From the NCBI GenBank assembly GCA_965198865.1, contig CBDAQA010000018.1, positions 408,384 to 472,383 on the forward strand: a stretch of DNA of 64,000 nucleotides. Direction: 5' to 3'. The notes under the pieces are model-generated. The model was not told where the DNA came from and searched no databases. It saw only the letters and a program-made list of their open reading frames with translations. The DNA comes from CBDAQA01 sp965198865. GTDB lineage: Bacteria > Planctomycetota > Phycisphaerae > Tepidisphaerales > Tepidisphaeraceae. Below are positions 20,793 to 28,293 of the stretch, one piece after another. A program made the translations under genes and the position numbers. Every line of letters begins with the position of its first letter. Position 1 is the first letter of the stretch.

Positions 20793-22073
20793 ATGCCCAT
20801 TCGACCTTGGTCCGCGTTCGTCCTCGCGCTGGTGACGGCGGCGTTATCGCCCACGCTCGCGCAGACTCCCACAACCCGGCCCACGGCAACCGGGCCGGCG
20901 ACGGCCGAGCGTACCACGGTCGTGTGGGTCAGCATCGACGGGTTCCGCCACGACTACCTGGAGCGGTTCCACCCGCCCACGCTCAGCCGGCTTGCGGCCG
21001 AGGGGGCGTTGACGACGCGCGAGACGCCGATCTTCCCCTCGCTCACGTTTCCCAACCACGTCGCGCAGGTCACCGGCGTCGGCGTCGACGGGCACGGCAT
21101 CCCGATGAACGCCTTCTTCGACGAGGCGACCGGCAAGGGGTACAGCTTTCCCGACGACGCCTCGCTCCTGCGGGCCGAGCCGATCTGGGTGACGGCCGAG
21201 CGGCAGGGCGTGCGGACGATGTGCGTCGACTGGCCCATGTCCCACGGCGAGCCGGGGCCGGTGCGGGCCTCGTTCTTCTCCTCGACCTTCGACAGCGATG
21301 AGACCGACCGTCACCGCCTCGACCGCGTCGTCGCCGCCCTGGCCGCTGACCACGACCCGCGACCCTTTCGGCTTGTGATGAGCTACATGTCCGGCGTCGA
21401 CCACGTCGGCCACTCGGCCGGGCCGGACTCGCCTCGGATCGCTGATGCCGTCGCCCGGGCCGACCAGGATGTCGACCGCTTCCTGTTCGGCATCACGACC
21501 TGGTTCAACAGCACCCACGCTGCCGCCGACGACGAGCTGGTCGTCGTTCTGAGCACCGACCACGGCATGACGCCCGTCAAGCAGATGGTCAACCTCGACC
21601 GGCTCGTCGGGGCCGACCTCGTCCGCGGCGTGAACATCGTCACCAGCGGCCCCGTGGCGACGCTTCACCTGCCCGCCGGTTCCACGGGCCTTGCCGACCA
21701 GATCGTGACGCGGCTCGCCACCTATCCCTTCCTGACAGCATGGAAGGGTGGTGATCTGCCTGCCGTCGACCACTTCACGGACCCGACCCGCATCGGGCAG
21801 GTCGTGGTCATGCTCAAGCCCGGCTACTCGTTCACCAAGCAGCGGCTGGCGACCACGCTGCCCGCGCCACGCGACGCCGGCGGCATGCACGGCTACGACC
21901 CGGCCGGGGTCCTCGACATGCAGGGCTCCGCCATCGTCTGGCGACTGCGGCACCCGATCGGCGGTCACGACCTTGGGCCGATCGTCAACACGCAGTGGGA
22001 CGCGACGGTGTGCAGGCTGTTGGGCATCCATCCGCCGACCGGGGCGGACGCACGGGTGATCGTCATTCCGTAG
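20793..22073 (+). CDS. Secreted nucleotide pyrophosphatase/phosphodiesterase-like protein (alkaline phosphatase superfamily)
   Basis: 426 residues. A signal peptide (FVLALVTAALSPTLA, cleavage after LAQ) sends it out of the cytoplasm. The mature part is the metal-dependent type I phosphodiesterase fold: Asp49 in VWVSIDGFR, nucleophile Thr85 in FPSLTFPNH, then MSGVDHVGHSAGPDS (Asp and two His), LSTDHGMTP (Asp-His) and GMHGYDP (His), all six metal ligands of the ENPP family. It would hydrolyse phosphodiester or pyrophosphate bonds of extracellular nucleotides or lipids. ATG 20793 is chosen because it starts the signal peptide; the frame is open from 20577 without a signal. Confidence 0.9.
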   Translation: MPIRPWSAFVLALVTAALSPTLAQTPTTRPTATGPATAERTTVVWVSIDGFRHDYLERFHPPTLSRLAAEGALTTRETPIFPSLTFPNHVAQVTGVGVDGHGIPMNAFFDEATGKGYSFPDDASLLRAEPIWVTAERQGVRTMCVDWPMSHGEPGPVRASFFSSTFDSDETDRHRLDRVVAALAADHDPRPFRLVMSYMSGVDHVGHSAGPDSPRIADAVARADQDVDRFLFGITTWFNSTHAAADDELVVVLSTDHGMTPVKQMVNLDRLVGADLVRGVNIVTSGPVATLHLPAGSTGLADQIVTRLATYPFLTAWKGGDLPAVDHFTDPTRIGQVVVMLKPGYSFTKQRLATTLPAPRDAGGMHGYDPAGVLDMQGSAIVWRLRHPIGGHDLGPIVNTQWDATVCRLLGIHPPTGADARVIVIP

Positions 22074-22085
22074 GTCGCCGTCAGC

Positions 22086-22161
22086 GCCCAGCGGCTTCGC
22101 CGCGGGTTCTCCAATCGCCGTAGATGATGCTCCATCGGAACCCGCGGCGGAGCCGCTGGGC
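22086..22161. repeat. 24-bp inverted repeat between convergent genes
   Basis: Arms 22086-22109 and 22138-22161 are complementary over 24 bases with one mismatch and share the core GCCGCGGGTTC. They could form a bidirectional terminator-like hairpin for the convergent phosphodiesterase and DUF2304 genes, though there is no T-run. The right-arm complement GCGGCTCCGCCGCGGGTTC also occurs at about 2069-2087. Confidence 0.75.
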
Positions 22162-22180
22162 TCTGTTGCGCGTCAACCCC

Positions 22181-22591
22181 TCACCGATCGCCCGCCGCCA
22201 CGGCGCGCGGGCCGGTCTCATCCTTCGGGTTGATCCCGTGATGCTCGCGGTCGACCAGCTTCTGGTGCTCCATCAGGATGCCGACCATCTGGGCCAACGT
22301 GGTGATCTTCCGGTCCTGCACGCTGACGATCGTCAGCAGTTCGAACACGGTCAGGATCAGGAACACCGACACGCACAGCAGCATGACCGTCGGCTGCTCG
22401 ATGCGGGTCAGCTGCGAGAGGTGCTCCACGCCGCGCGGCCAGACGGCCAGGACCAGGAACGGCATCCCCAGCAGCAGGAACAGGAGCGTGAACCGCTCCT
22501 TGAGCCTAAATTGCCGCAGCCGTCGAACGGCCAGCAGCAACAGGCTGGCCCCGAACGCGAGCAGGATCAGGCTGCGGGTCCAGTTGTGCAT
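22181..22591 (-). CDS. DUF2304-type small membrane protein
   Basis: 136 residues with three hydrophobic segments (SLILLAFGASLLLLAV, RFTLLFLLLGMPFLVLAVW, TVMLLCVSVFLILTVFELL), then VSVQDRKITTLAQMVGIL leading to a charged tail. This topology and the RLRQFRLKERFTLLF string match the DUF2304 family, commonly encoded next to polyprenyl-phosphate glycosyltransferases, as here. It is thought to help such enzymes act at the membrane, but its role is not established. Its start lies inside the 3' end of the glycosyltransferase gene (86-base overlap), so the two are co-transcribed. Confidence 0.8.
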   Translation of the reverse strand: MHNWTRSLILLAFGASLLLLAVRRLRQFRLKERFTLLFLLLGMPFLVLAVWPRGVEHLSQLTRIEQPTVMLLCVSVFLILTVFELLTIVSVQDRKITTLAQMVGILMEHQKLVDREHHGINPKDETGPRAVAAGDR

Positions 22592-23354
22592 GGGTCGATT
22601 CTACCGTCTCGATGACCTTCCCCGTCGGCCAGGGGTCGCGGAACACGTCCAGCACCAGGGCCAGTCCTACCTTCAGGACGTAGAAGATGCCGCGCGGCAG
22701 CGGGATGCTGGTCATGCCCGCCCGCCGTTGCCGCATCCGCACGCCCAACTCCCGGATGGTGAAGCCGCCGCGGTGCAGCAGCAGGATCACTTCGGGCTCG
22801 GGGTAATCCTCCGGGTACCAGTGGGCGAAGGCGCGGATGACGCGCCGGTTGGCGACGCGGAAACCGCTGGTGCAGTCGGTGATCGGCAGGCCGCACAGCA
22901 TGCGGATGATCCAGTCCAGGATGTGGATGCCGACCATCCGGGCGAGCGATTGGCGGTAGGTCTTCTCGCCCAGGAACCGCGATCCGACGACGAGGTCGGC
23001 GCCGGAGTCGATCAGATGCTGGACGAGCCGCGGCACCTCGCCGGGCCGATGCTGGCCGTCGCCGTCCACCTGCACGGCGATGTCGTACCCGTTCAGGGCG
23101 GCGTAGCGGTACCCCGTCTGCATCGCACCGCCGATGCCCAGGTTGAACGGCAGGCTGAGCACCTTCGTGCCCTTGGGCACCTGCCGCAGCGTGTCGTCGG
23201 TCGAGCCGTCATCGATCACCAGCACGTCGGCCCAGGGCAGCGCTCGGCGCAGCCGGTTCGCCAGTTGGGCGACCGACTGCTGCTCGTTGAACGCGGGGAC
23301 GATGACCAGACATCGCAGCGGCGGGGCGAGTTTGGCATGCTCGTGGGTCGTCAT
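22506..23354 (-). CDS. Family 2 glycosyltransferase (polyprenyl-phosphate type)
   Basis: 282 residues from ATG 23354. GT-A motifs in order: VIVPAFNEQQSV (about 15-26), LVIDDGSTDDT, GIGGAMQTGYRYA, QVDGDGQHRP (DxD metal site) and DLVVGSRFLGEKTYRQS, then a C-terminal region with one possible membrane-associated helix. It closely follows the dolichol-phosphate mannosyltransferase-like pattern and probably loads a sugar on undecaprenyl phosphate for cell-envelope glycans. The frame upstream of 23354 has no family likeness. Paired with the DUF2304 gene downstream. Confidence 0.88.
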   Translation of the reverse strand: MTTHEHAKLAPPLRCLVIVPAFNEQQSVAQLANRLRRALPWADVLVIDDGSTDDTLRQVPKGTKVLSLPFNLGIGGAMQTGYRYAALNGYDIAVQVDGDGQHRPGEVPRLVQHLIDSGADLVVGSRFLGEKTYRQSLARMVGIHILDWIIRMLCGLPITDCTSGFRVANRRVIRAFAHWYPEDYPEPEVILLLHRGGFTIRELGVRMRQRRAGMTSIPLPRGIFYVLKVGLALVLDVFRDPWPTGKVIETVESTHAQLDPQPDPARVRGQPVAAGRSTAAAI

Positions 23355-23754
23355 GGATGCCGTCGGACGCGCCGGTCGGTGAGGAACGATTCTAATGGCA
23401 GCCCGCTTGCCGGCAAACCAGCCCTGTTGGGACGCCAACCCCTGGCTCTGCGTTTCAAGATAGTTCAAAAAATTGCTTGGGGTTATGCCTTGGCTCGAAG
23501 GGGCGTGTATGCCATCGCTCGCGCTGCGACTCAGGTGTGACCAGATTTGTTGGCGGCACGAACTAACACAGCCCGGCCGTGCCGGCCCGAGGGAGAGCGG
23601 TACGCCGCCCCCCGTCTCGCGCAGGGCCATTAGACTTTATACGCCGCGCCACTTGTGCGAGACGCGAGGTCGAGTACGACCCCGCCGCGGGCGGACACGG
23701 CCCGGCTCCGTTCACTCCAAGCGTGCCAACAAGTTTGGTCACGCCCTCTTCCGA
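23355..23754. other. Gap between the glycosyltransferase and thrS promoter
   Basis: About 400 bases without a supported gene on either strand. It contains a T/A-rich patch (GTTCAAAAAATTGC, about 23465) and the GC-rich string CACAGCCCGGCCGTGCCGGCCC (about 23570). Promoters for the minus-strand glycosyltransferase are expected in the 23360-23500 part but none is clear. Confidence 0.4.
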
Positions 23755-23783
23755 TTGACCCCCACCGCCCAGGGGGCTACATT
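23755..23783 (+). promoter_or_regulatory. Promoter of the thrS leader transcript
   Basis: TTGACC (23755-23760), a spacer of exactly 17 bases, and TACATT (23778-23783). The predicted start of transcription, about 7 bases beyond the -10, is near 23790. That puts the leader-peptide ATG (23793) within a few bases of the RNA 5' end. Confidence 0.72.
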
Positions 23784-23792
23784 TGGTCCCCG

Positions 23793-23849
23793 ATGAGTGG
23801 CAACTCGATCATCCAGATGACGGCGACCACCGGCCACCCCGGGCGGTGA
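23793..23849 (+). CDS. thrS leader peptide, rich in Thr and Ile codons
   Basis: An 18-codon frame, MSGNSIIQMTATTGHPGR then TGA. It has two consecutive Ile codons (ATC ATC) and three Thr codons within four (ACG GCG ACC ACC, 23820-23831). There is no Shine-Dalgarno; with transcription starting near 23790 it would be translated as a leaderless message, or from the internal ATG at 23817. Its role would be that of a regulatory sensor, like the thr operon leader peptide of enterobacteria: ribosome stalling at Thr codons when charged tRNA(Thr) is scarce. The peptide itself need not be stable. Function is inferred from codon content plus the adjacent RNA structures. Confidence 0.65.
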   Translation: MSGNSIIQMTATTGHPGR

Positions 23850-23914
23850 TCGCGCGTCGGACAACCGAACTTGCGATTGACGGCCGCCCGGTTTAACCCA
23901 CCGGGCGGTTTTTT
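23823..23914 (+). promoter_or_regulatory. Transcription attenuator of thrS (1:2, 2:3, 3:4 hairpins)
   Basis: Four segments are visible. Segment 1, GCGACCACCG (23823-23832), spans the Thr codons and pairs with segment 2, CGGTGATCGC (23844-23853), with one mismatch. Overlapping segment 2, CCGGGCGG (23839-23846) can instead pair perfectly with segment 3, CCGCCCGG (23884-23891). Segment 3 otherwise pairs with segment 4, CCGGGCGG (23901-23908), to make a terminator with a T6 tail. A ribosome stalled at the Thr codons masks segment 1, frees 2 to pair with 3, and so lets thrS be transcribed. A ribosome reaching TGA 23847 covers 2 and the terminator forms. Confidence 0.72.
23884..23914 (+). terminator. 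Intrinsic terminator in the thrS leader
   Basis: CCGCCCGGT (23884-23892), a 7-base loop, ACCGGGCGG (23900-23908), then TTTTTT (23909-23914). The 9-bp GC stem is perfect. It ends 18 bases before the thrS ATG, too close to serve an upstream gene only, and there is no + strand gene upstream, so it acts as an attenuator. Confidence 0.88.
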
Positions 23915-23931
23915 CGTTTGCGGAGCGACCC

Positions 23932-25968
23932 ATGGCCAACCTGAAACTTCCCGACGGCAGCGTGCGCGAACTCCCCGACGGTTCCACCGTCGCCCAACTG
24001 GCCGAGTCGATCGGTCGCGGGCTGGCCAAGGCCGCCCTGGTCGGGCGCGTCGATGGCAAACTGGTCGACCTGTCCCACAAGCTGGTCGGCGACCACGACG
24101 TGTCGATCGTCACCGACAAGGATCCCGACGGCCTGATGGTGCTGCGGCACAGCACTGCGCACGTGCTGGCCGAGGCGCTGCGCCACCTGTACGGGGCGCA
24201 GCTGCAGTACACCATCGGGCCCGTGATAGAGAACGGGTTCTTCTACGACTTCGAGTTCCCCGCCGGGACCAAGCTGTCGGCCGAGGACCTGCCCAAGGTC
24301 GAGGCCGAGATGGCCAAGATTATCGCCGCCAACGAACCGTTCAGCCGCGAGGACGTGTCGCCCGCCGCCGCTAAGGAACTCTTGCATAGCCAGTCGCAGC
24401 GGTTCAAGGACGAGATCATCGACGAGCTGGCCAAGGCCGGCGAGACCAGCGTCAGCATCTACCGTCAGGGCGACTTCACCGACCTGTGCCGCGGCCCCCA
24501 CCTGCCCAGCACTGGCAAGATCAAGGCGTTCAAGCTGAACAGCGTCGCCGGCGCGTACTGGCGCGGCGACAGCAACCGCGAGCAATTGACCCGCATCTAC
24601 GGCACGGCCTTCTTCGACAAGAAGCAGCTCGACGACCTGCTCAAACAGCAGGAGGAGGCCAAGAAGCGCGACCACCGCGTGCTCGGCCCCGCGCTCGGCC
24701 TGTTCACCATCGACGACAAGGTCGGCCAAGGCCTGGTCCTCTGGAAGCCGAAGGGGGCCGAGGTGCGCATCCAGCTGCAGAACTTCATCAGCGAGCACCT
24801 GCGCCGCCAGGGGTACAGCCAGGTGTTCACCCCGCACATCGGCCGGCTGGACCTGTACAAGACCAGCGGCCACTTCCCGTACTACATGGACAGCCAGTTC
24901 CCACCGGTCATCGACCGCGAGTTCTACGAGCAGATGGCCAAGGACAACTGCGGCTGCGCCGAGCTGTCCAACCGCATGGCCAAGGGCGACGTCGACGGCT
25001 ACCTGCTCAAGCCGATGAACTGCCCCCACCACATCCGCATCTACGCCAGCGACCCCCACAGCTACCGCGACCTGCCCGTCCGCCTGGCCGAGTTCGGCAC
25101 CGTCTACCGCTGGGAGAAGTCCGGCGAGCTGGGCGGCATGACCCGCGTCCGCGGGTTCACCCAGGACGACGCCCACCTGTTCTGCACCGAGGACCAGGTG
25201 CCCGGCGAACTGCTCAAGTGCCTGGAGCTGGTGAAGATCGTGTTGAGCACCCTGGGCATGAACGACTACCGCGTGCGCGTCGGCCTGCGCGACCCCGACA
25301 AGGCGAAGTTCGTCGGCGACCCCGCCAAGTGGGACCGTGCCGAAGCCGCCTGCATCGCCGCCGCCGAGAGCCTCGGCGTGCCGTTCAGCAAGGAGCCCGG
25401 CGAGGGCGCGTTCTACGGGCCCAAGATCGACTTCGTCGTCCGCGACGTCATCGGCCGGGAGTGGCAGCTGGGCACCGTTCAGGTTGACTACGTCCTGCCC
25501 GAGCGGTTCAACCTCACCTACACCGGGGCCGACAACAGCCCCCACCGCCCGGTGATGATCCACCGCGCCCCCTTCGGCTCCATGGAGCGCTTCATCGGCG
25601 TGCTCACCGAGCACTTCGCCGGCGCGTTCCCGCTCTGGCTCGCGCCGGTGCAGGTGACGGTCCTCAGCATCAGCGAGAAGTCGGCCGAGTACGCGGTGAA
25701 GGTGATGGAGGCGTTGCAGGCCGTCGGCCTCCGCGCCACCGCCGGCGTCGGCCCGGAGAAGATCGGCGCCAAGATCCGCGACGCCTCGATGGCGAAGATC
25801 CCCTACCTGCTGATCGTCGGCGAGCAGGAGGCCGCCGCCGGCACCGTGGCCGTCCGGCCGCGCGCCGGGGCAGAGGTGAAGATGGACCTGACGGCGTTCG
25901 TTGAGCGGGCCAGGGCCGAGGTGGCGGACCGATCGAGGGGCGCGACTGCTGCCGCCGCCACGACGTGA
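23932..25968 (+). CDS. thrS: Threonyl-tRNA synthetase
   Basis: Charges tRNA(Thr). 678 residues with all four parts: TGS domain (1-65), tRNA-SAD editing domain with His73/His77 in HSTAHVLAEAL and DLCRGPHLP, class II catalytic core with motif 2 VYRWEKSGELGGMTRVRGFTQDDAH in pieces, zinc ligand Cys in KPMNCPHH and motif 3 HRAPFGSMERFIG, and the C-terminal anticodon-binding domain. Motif 3 reads APFGSMER where many enzymes have APLGSLER. The C-terminus ends in an Ala/Thr tail. Start at ATG 23932 is the only one that keeps the TGS domain. Regulation is likely by the attenuator in its leader. Confidence 0.97.
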   Translation: MANLKLPDGSVRELPDGSTVAQLAESIGRGLAKAALVGRVDGKLVDLSHKLVGDHDVSIVTDKDPDGLMVLRHSTAHVLAEALRHLYGAQLQYTIGPVIENGFFYDFEFPAGTKLSAEDLPKVEAEMAKIIAANEPFSREDVSPAAAKELLHSQSQRFKDEIIDELAKAGETSVSIYRQGDFTDLCRGPHLPSTGKIKAFKLNSVAGAYWRGDSNREQLTRIYGTAFFDKKQLDDLLKQQEEAKKRDHRVLGPALGLFTIDDKVGQGLVLWKPKGAEVRIQLQNFISEHLRRQGYSQVFTPHIGRLDLYKTSGHFPYYMDSQFPPVIDREFYEQMAKDNCGCAELSNRMAKGDVDGYLLKPMNCPHHIRIYASDPHSYRDLPVRLAEFGTVYRWEKSGELGGMTRVRGFTQDDAHLFCTEDQVPGELLKCLELVKIVLSTLGMNDYRVRVGLRDPDKAKFVGDPAKWDRAEAACIAAAESLGVPFSKEPGEGAFYGPKIDFVVRDVIGREWQLGTVQVDYVLPERFNLTYTGADNSPHRPVMIHRAPFGSMERFIGVLTEHFAGAFPLWLAPVQVTVLSISEKSAEYAVKVMEALQAVGLRATAGVGPEKIGAKIRDASMAKIPYLLIVGEQEAAAGTVAVRPRAGAEVKMDLTAFVERARAEVADRSRGATAAAATT

Positions 25969-25990
25969 CGTCCGCCGGTAGGATGCTTTT

Positions 25991-26959
25991 GTGCCTGACG
26001 ACCCGACCCGTGACTTCCTCATCGACACCGACACCGCCTCCGACGATGCGGTCGCGCTGATCATGGCCCTGCGATCGCCGGGCGTGACCGTCCGCGGCAT
26101 CACCGTCGTGGCCGGCAACGTGTCGGTGGAACAGGCGACCCGCAACGCGCTGTTTGTGACGGAGCTTTGCGGCCTTGAGGTTCCCGTCTCCGCGGGGTGC
26201 AACCGCCCGATGCTCCGGCCGGCGGTCGACGCCAACTGGTTCCACGGCCGCGACGGGCTGAGCGACCTGGGCTTCGCCCCGAAGCGCAGGTCGCCCGCGG
26301 CCGGGCATGCGGTCGACGCGATCCTCGAGGTCACCCGCCAACATCCCGGCCTGACGCTGGTCACGCTCGGCCCGCTGACGAACGTCGCCGTGGCGGTGCT
26401 GCGCGACCCGACGCTGGCCGGGCGGGTCGGCCGGTGCGTCATCATGGGCGGCAACCCGTGCTGCGTGGGGAACGTCACGCCGGCCGCGGAGTACAACGTC
26501 TGGTGCGATCCCGAGGCGGCCGAGGTCGTGCTCCGGTCGGGCATGCCGGTCGAGCTCGTCGGCTGGCACCTGTGCCGCGGCGACGCCGCGCTGAACGACG
26601 CCGACCTCGCCCGGGCCCGCGCGATTGGCACGCCGTTGGCCGATTTCGCCATCGACTGCAACCGCACCGCCGCGGCCGCCTACCTGCTGCAAACCGGCGA
26701 GCTCGGCATCTCCCTGCCCGATCCCACGGCCATGGCCGTCGCGCTCGACCCGACGGTCATCACCGGCGCCACGTCGCACCCGGTCCTGGTCGAGTGCCGC
26801 AGCGACCTGACCCGCGGCATGACCGTGGTCGACCAACTGAACGTTGCCGCCGACCCGCGGAATGCCGCAACGTGGGCCACGGCCACGTCACCGGCGAAAA
26901 TAATCTGGTCGATCGATGTCCCGGCGTTCAAGCGGCAGGTGCTGGCCGCCCTGACGTAA
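25991..26959 (+). CDS. Nucleoside hydrolase (IUNH family)
   Basis: Hydrolyses the N-glycosidic bond of ribonucleosides for purine/pyrimidine salvage. The family hallmark near the N-terminus is DTDTASDDAVALIMAL, an Asp cluster that binds Ca2+ and ribose, followed by GNVSVEQATRNALFV and VTLGPLTNVAVAL. Also present are VIMGGNPCCVGNVTPAAEYNVWCDPEAA in pieces and a C-terminal DQLN. 322 residues from GTG 25991, 22 bases downstream of thrS, so probably in the same transcript. Base preference cannot be read from sequence. Confidence 0.9.
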   Translation: MPDDPTRDFLIDTDTASDDAVALIMALRSPGVTVRGITVVAGNVSVEQATRNALFVTELCGLEVPVSAGCNRPMLRPAVDANWFHGRDGLSDLGFAPKRRSPAAGHAVDAILEVTRQHPGLTLVTLGPLTNVAVAVLRDPTLAGRVGRCVIMGGNPCCVGNVTPAAEYNVWCDPEAAEVVLRSGMPVELVGWHLCRGDAALNDADLARARAIGTPLADFAIDCNRTAAAAYLLQTGELGISLPDPTAMAVALDPTVITGATSHPVLVECRSDLTRGMTVVDQLNVAADPRNAATWATATSPAKIIWSIDVPAFKRQVLAALT

Positions 26960-27055
26960 AGCACGTGCGAGTGGAACGCCGCGACTTGCCGCTCGCAGCT
27001 TTCGCGGGCGGCAGCCAGCGGTCGGCGGCCTCCCGGCCGCGGCTGGAACGGAGGC

Positions 27056-27385
27056 TCACGGCGCCAGCGGTCTTCGGGTGGCGATTGCGTCCGCCACGCG
27101 TCGGAGCAGTTGCCGTTCACCGCTCGCGTCGTCGCCGGGCCGGCGGAGGGCCGCGTCGACCAGCCGGCGCAATCGGTCGAACCGCTGGTCCAACTGGCCC
27201 GCGTCCGACAGCGGCCGACCGCCGGGGCGGGGCTCGTCACGCTTGCCGATCCACTTCCGCTCGACGCGGGCCAGCTCGTCGTGCAGGCCGACGAGCTCCA
27301 TCACGTCGGGCACGTCGGCCGACTCGGCCGTGCCCAGCCGCCGGTCGATGATCTCGACGCTGTGCGCCTTGCGGATCTGCGACAT
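27056..27385 (-). CDS. Hypothetical soluble protein
   Basis: 109 residues, rich in Arg, Asp and Leu and probably mostly helical (DELARVERKWIGKRDEPR, QLDQRFDRLRRLVDAALRRPG). GGAG lies about 10 bases before the ATG at 27385, which supports a real gene. No motif, signal or membrane segment. It lies between convergent nucleoside hydrolase and co-directional pnuC. Unrecognised. Confidence 0.5.
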   Translation of the reverse strand: MSQIRKAHSVEIIDRRLGTAESADVPDVMELVGLHDELARVERKWIGKRDEPRPGGRPLSDAGQLDQRFDRLRRLVDAALRRPGDDASGERQLLRRVADAIATRRPLAP

Positions 27386-27478
27386 GCTTCATCTCCATCC
27401 GAATGATATTGCGGGTGGTCGGTGTAACCACAGATCAACGCTCCGCACACCGATAAACCGGCTTCCCGTGCGACGCCT

Positions 27479-28177
27479 TCACGCGGCCCTCGGTTGGGGC
27501 GGGAGCGTTGCCGCATCACCCGCACGCCGCCGCTCGCCGGCGTGGATCACCGCCCGCCAGTCGCGCCAGCCGATGACGCACATCACCACGAAGGCGGCAT
27601 AAAGGATCGACGACAGCAGCAACGATTGACCGACGTAGAGCGGCGTGTAGACCAGGTCGATCGCGAGCCAGACGATCCAGTTCTCGATGTGCTTGCGGTC
27701 CAGCAGCCACTGGGCCGACAGGCTGACGGCCGTGCAGAAGGCGTCGCGCAGCGGGGCGGCGTCGCCGACGCGCCGCAGGATCAGGTACAGCCCGGCCCAC
27801 ATCACCACCGTGGCGACGGAGACGTTGAGGAGCCTGCGCCGCGGGGCGAACGTCACCGGCAGCTCGGTGCGGCCGGGCCCGCCGAACAGCCACAGGTACC
27901 AGCCGAGCCCCGTCAGCACGAACCAGACGACCTGCAACCCGCCGTCGGCGTAGAGCCGGTTGTGAAAGCAGACGACGAGGAACGTCGCCTCGTTGACCAG
28001 CCCGATCGGGAAGTTCCACGGGCTGACCCGCACGGTGAGCCAGACCGACACGGCACCGGTGACGAAGCTGAACGCCTCCGGCCAGGTCGTCATCCCCAGC
28101 TTCAGCATGACGCCGGCCACGGCGGAGGTGCCCAGCGTCAGCGCGATCGTCCCGAACGCCTCGCTTCGCCGGCCCAT
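27479..28177 (-). CDS. pnuC: Nicotinamide mononucleotide/riboside transporter PnuC
   Basis: An inner-membrane facilitator that takes up an NAD or thiamine precursor, trapped by phosphorylation inside. 232 residues with seven to eight hydrophobic segments. The family signatures are NFPIGLVNEATFLVVCF (about 55-71), the Trp-rich GLGWYLWLFG, and the C-terminal SAQWLLDRKHIENWIVWLAIDLVYTPLY in pieces (compare LLNRKR.ENW..W...D). The substrate could be nicotinamide riboside (PnuC) or another vitamin (PnuT/PnuX); the sequence alone does not decide. No TPP or NAD riboswitch was recognised upstream. Confidence 0.88.
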   Translation of the reverse strand: MGRRSEAFGTIALTLGTSAVAGVMLKLGMTTWPEAFSFVTGAVSVWLTVRVSPWNFPIGLVNEATFLVVCFHNRLYADGGLQVVWFVLTGLGWYLWLFGGPGRTELPVTFAPRRRLLNVSVATVVMWAGLYLILRRVGDAAPLRDAFCTAVSLSAQWLLDRKHIENWIVWLAIDLVYTPLYVGQSLLLSSILYAAFVVMCVIGWRDWRAVIHAGERRRAGDAATLPPQPRAA

Positions 28178-28293
28178 GTCCCCGATCGTACCGCCTCGCC
28201 GACGGAACGGTTGAAATCACAAAAGTCGGCCGTATGCTTTACGGTGCAAAGTAATGGCGGGCGTCGCCCCGCTGGTTGTGTCTGGAGCATCCT

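Noticed and set aside
23755..23931. T-box riboswitch for thrS
   Set aside because: No AGGGTGGNACCGCG antiterminator bulge or specifier loop; the ORF with Thr codons and alternative hairpins explains the terminator better.
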